From: an uncultured Clostridia bacterium
GTDB taxonomy: Bacteria > Bacillota > Clostridia > TANB77 > CAG-508
Assembly: GCA_947632745.1 (NCBI GenBank)
Contig: CANRQH010000061.1
Span: 1 to 7,905 of the forward strand
Reading direction: 5' to 3'
Length of the DNA stretch: 7,905 nucleotides
Positions within the stretch are counted from its first letter, which is position 1. The number at the start of each line of letters is the position of its first letter. The notes beneath the pieces are model-generated. The model did no database searches. It was not told where the DNA came from and saw nothing but the letters and a program-made list of their open reading frames with translations. Positions 6,405-7,905 of this stretch are shown here, one piece after another. A program made the translations under genes and the position numbers.

Positions 6405-7905
6405 TTAAGTAAATACAAATTGTTTTTCATAATCTGTAATTATGAATTTTATAGCTGTAACATTGTTATTAAGGCTAATTACACATTCTCCAGGATTTGC
6501 TGTTGTAAGAAAATTTTTAGTTCCTTCAGATAAATTAAAGAAGTCAACTACCCCATCTACAGATCCAGGAGATTGTTTAAATAAATATCTTGTAGAACAT
6601 ATATTAATTATTGTTTTGCCGTTCTTCCGAATTTAAAAACTCATCTATAAATTGACTGCCGAATAAATAAAGGTACATTGTATTTTCTTCCACGTCTTGC
6701 TACATTTACTAAAAACTCGGCTGATTCTTGATACTTTAAAAATAGCCAAGCCTCATCACAAACAATAATTTTTCTTTTATCTTTGTTTTTTAATACAAAC
6801 TTTTGCCAAACCCAAGTTAGAATAACAAAAGAAGCATATAATTTTGTAAATTCATCTTTTATTTCTGACATATCAAAATTAATAATTTCTGCATCAGATG
6901 TTACTTTACTTTCACAATCAAATATGCCAAGTGAATTACCATAAAGAAAAGGAACTAATAATTCAGCTAGTTCCTTACAATTATTTCTTTGTTTTAATTT
7001 TCTTTGAAAATCTGTTAAAGTAGGCATTTTCTTTGGTATTTTTCCTATAACATATTTCCCATTATCAAGTTTTCCACCTTTTTTTTCATAAAGTGAATTT
7101 ATATCTGATGTTATTCCGTTTTTCAGCATATAACTGATTTACAACAACTTCTATTTCAGTTATCTCTGTTCCGTTTAAAGTTCTACCCATGTAATTTCTA
7201 CAAATTGTTGCAAGTAATGCCCTTATTTCTGCCACTTTATCTAATATATTTAAAAATTGTTTATTGCCCTTTGTGTCTGGCTCTAATTCAAATGGATTTA
7301 TTCCAGCTGATTCTCCCTGTGTTATTTTGATTACTTTTCCACCTAACATTTTAGTAAGATTAGTATATTCACCTTCAACATCTATAAAAAACGCCCCACA
7401 TCCTGTTGTTGCAATATTTCTTGCCGTTAATGTCTTTAATGCTACACTTTTTCCTCCTCCACTTGTACCACAAATAAATACATGTGGGTTTGGTAAAGTT
7501 GGAGGTCCAATAAAAGTATCTACATATACTGGAGCATTTGTGTATATATTTCTTCCTATAAAAATTCCTCTGTCGTGTGACAGATTAGGGTTTGCAATAG
7601 GAATTAAAGTTGCAACTCCGACCTGCCACCATATTTCTTTCATAATTACTAATTGGAATTTCTCCAATTGGTAACATTGTTTTTAATCCTTCTAACTGTC
7701 TAAATGTTAATGTTCTTATCATTGCTGTCTTTTTATTTAATTCACTTTCTAATATTTTTGTTTTTTCATTTAATTCATATAAATTTTCTGCATTTAAAGT
7801 AATAAAAATTGTTGCAAAAAATAATTTGTCTTGATTTGTTTGTATAAGCATTCTTAAATCTTCAAGATCTCCTATTTGTTTTTCAAGTTCTGGCAAATGA
7901 AGAAT
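6405..7905 (-). CDS. VirB4/TraE-type conjugation ATPase, C-terminal 498 residues, read through four CGG +1 shifts
   Basis: The ATPase that powers type IV secretion and pilus assembly at the inner face of the membrane. The 5' end lies beyond 7905. In triplets it falls into five pieces. Skipping one base at each in-frame CGG (7620, 7118, 6661, 6621) joins segments of 95, 167, 152, 13 and 71 codons without a stop. Visible motifs are LPNPHVFICGTSGGGKS (Walker A, 7469-7446), DTFIGPP before it, IIVCDEAW (Walker B, about 6769-6746), VARRGRKYNVP, and a family-like C-terminus (GKTII, FLTTANPGECVISLNN, ending FVFT) directly before the VirB6 ribosome binding site. Walker A and B lie in different frame pieces. 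Without the shifts, bases 6408-6640 look non-coding. Clean motif order and the exact fit of every piece argue for a working protein over a decayed one. Confidence 0.88.
6618..6621 (-). other. In-frame CGGC, apparent +1 shift site 4 of virB4
   Basis: The incoming frame reads GAA GAA CGG CAA AAC and stops three codons later. Dropping C (6621) gives GAA GAA GGC AAA ACA ATA ATT, opening 71 codons of VirB4 C-terminus ending exactly before the next ribosome binding site. Confidence 0.85.
6658..6661 (-). other. In-frame CGGC, apparent +1 shift site 3 of virB4
   Basis: The incoming frame reads TTT ATT CGG CAG TCA and stops five codons after the CGG. Dropping C (6661) gives ATT GGC AGT CAA TTT ATA GAT GAG. 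The resulting segment is only 13 codons, up to the next shift site. Confidence 0.8.
7115..7118 (-). other. In-frame CGGA, apparent +1 shift site 2 of virB4
   Basis: The incoming frame reads GAA AAA CGG AAT AAC and stops about ten codons later. Dropping C (7118) gives GAA AAA GGA ATA ACA TCA GAT and opens 152 codons containing Walker B. Confidence 0.85.
7617..7620 (-). other. In-frame CGGA, apparent +1 shift site 1 of virB4
   Basis: The incoming frame reads GCA GGT CGG AGT TGC and stops about ten codons later. Dropping C (7620) gives GCA GGT GGA GTT GCA ACT and opens 167 codons containing Walker A, with IPIANPNLSH following as in related ATPases. Confidence 0.85.

Noticed and set aside
6392..6430. 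Upstream ATG (6430) as start of the VirB6-like protein
   Set aside because: It would begin inside virB4 without a ribosome binding site. The ATG at 6391 has AGGAGG at 7 bases and begins a signal peptide.
6442..6636. Plus-strand ORF in the apparent gap after virB4
   Set aside because: It is antisense to the recovered VirB4 C-terminus, which matches the family in sequence and ends exactly before the VirB6 ribosome binding site.
4454..7620. Six sequencing or assembly insertions of C
   Set aside because: All six fall exactly at a codon boundary before a glycine codon, and none occurs in the other five genes or in other phases. It cannot be fully excluded without reads, but it is the weaker explanation.
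4454..7620. Simple reassignment of CGG to another amino acid or to stop
   Set aside because: Any triplet reading of CGG leaves the downstream frame wrong and ends within a few to about a dozen codons. Only a one-base skip restores the family sequence.
4265..7905. virB4 and the M23 gene as ordinary decayed pseudogenes
   Set aside because: All six lesions are +1, all at in-frame CGG, with no premature stops, deletions or motif losses elsewhere in about 720 codons. Decay would be varied.

Overview
The window is very AT-rich. All recognisable genes lie on the minus strand, each behind a strong AGGAGG-type ribosome binding site, and codons are heavily A/T-ended. This points to a low-GC Bacillota (clostridial, probably gut-type) chromosome or plasmid. 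The gene content is the distal part of a Gram-positive conjugative (type IV secretion) element. Nothing in the sequence gives the species.

In transcription order (right to left) the layout is: the C-terminal two thirds of a VirB4/TraE-type conjugation ATPase (7905 to 6405); a VirB6/TrbL-like multispanning membrane protein (6391 to 4922); a membrane-anchored M23 peptidoglycan hydrolase (4938 to 4265); a small receiver-like protein (4261 to 3887); a sortase (3843 to 3265); a membrane-anchored extracellular protein of unknown function (3176 to 2445); and a large secreted surface protein with a thioester-like domain and four Cna-B repeats that runs off the left end (2387 to 1). VirB4, VirB6 and the hydrolase would build the channel and open the cell wall. 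The sortase and surface protein would give wall-anchored adhesion, plausibly donor-recipient contact.

The striking observation concerns reading frame. Read in ordinary triplets, virB4 is broken in four places and the M23 gene in two. All six breaks are the same event. The frame meets the codon CGG, and skipping one base there (CGGN read as one GGN glycine) restores the family sequence exactly, including both halves of the M23 active site and a 71-residue VirB4 C-terminus that otherwise looks non-coding. I searched every CGG on the coding strand. Six are in frame, and all six sit at a frame break. Eighteen are out of frame, and none disturbs the reading. No in-frame CGG is read through as arginine anywhere in the window, whereas CGA, CGC and CGT occur in frame without trouble. 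The simplest reading is a systematic +1 shift, or four-base decoding, at CGG in this genome. The alternatives are decay or artefact, and both fit poorly. The mechanism and the inserted residue are inference.

Two hairpins, after the 124-residue gene and after the 243-residue gene, lie immediately upstream of the next ribosome binding site. They may act as attenuators that step expression down toward the sortase and the adhesin.
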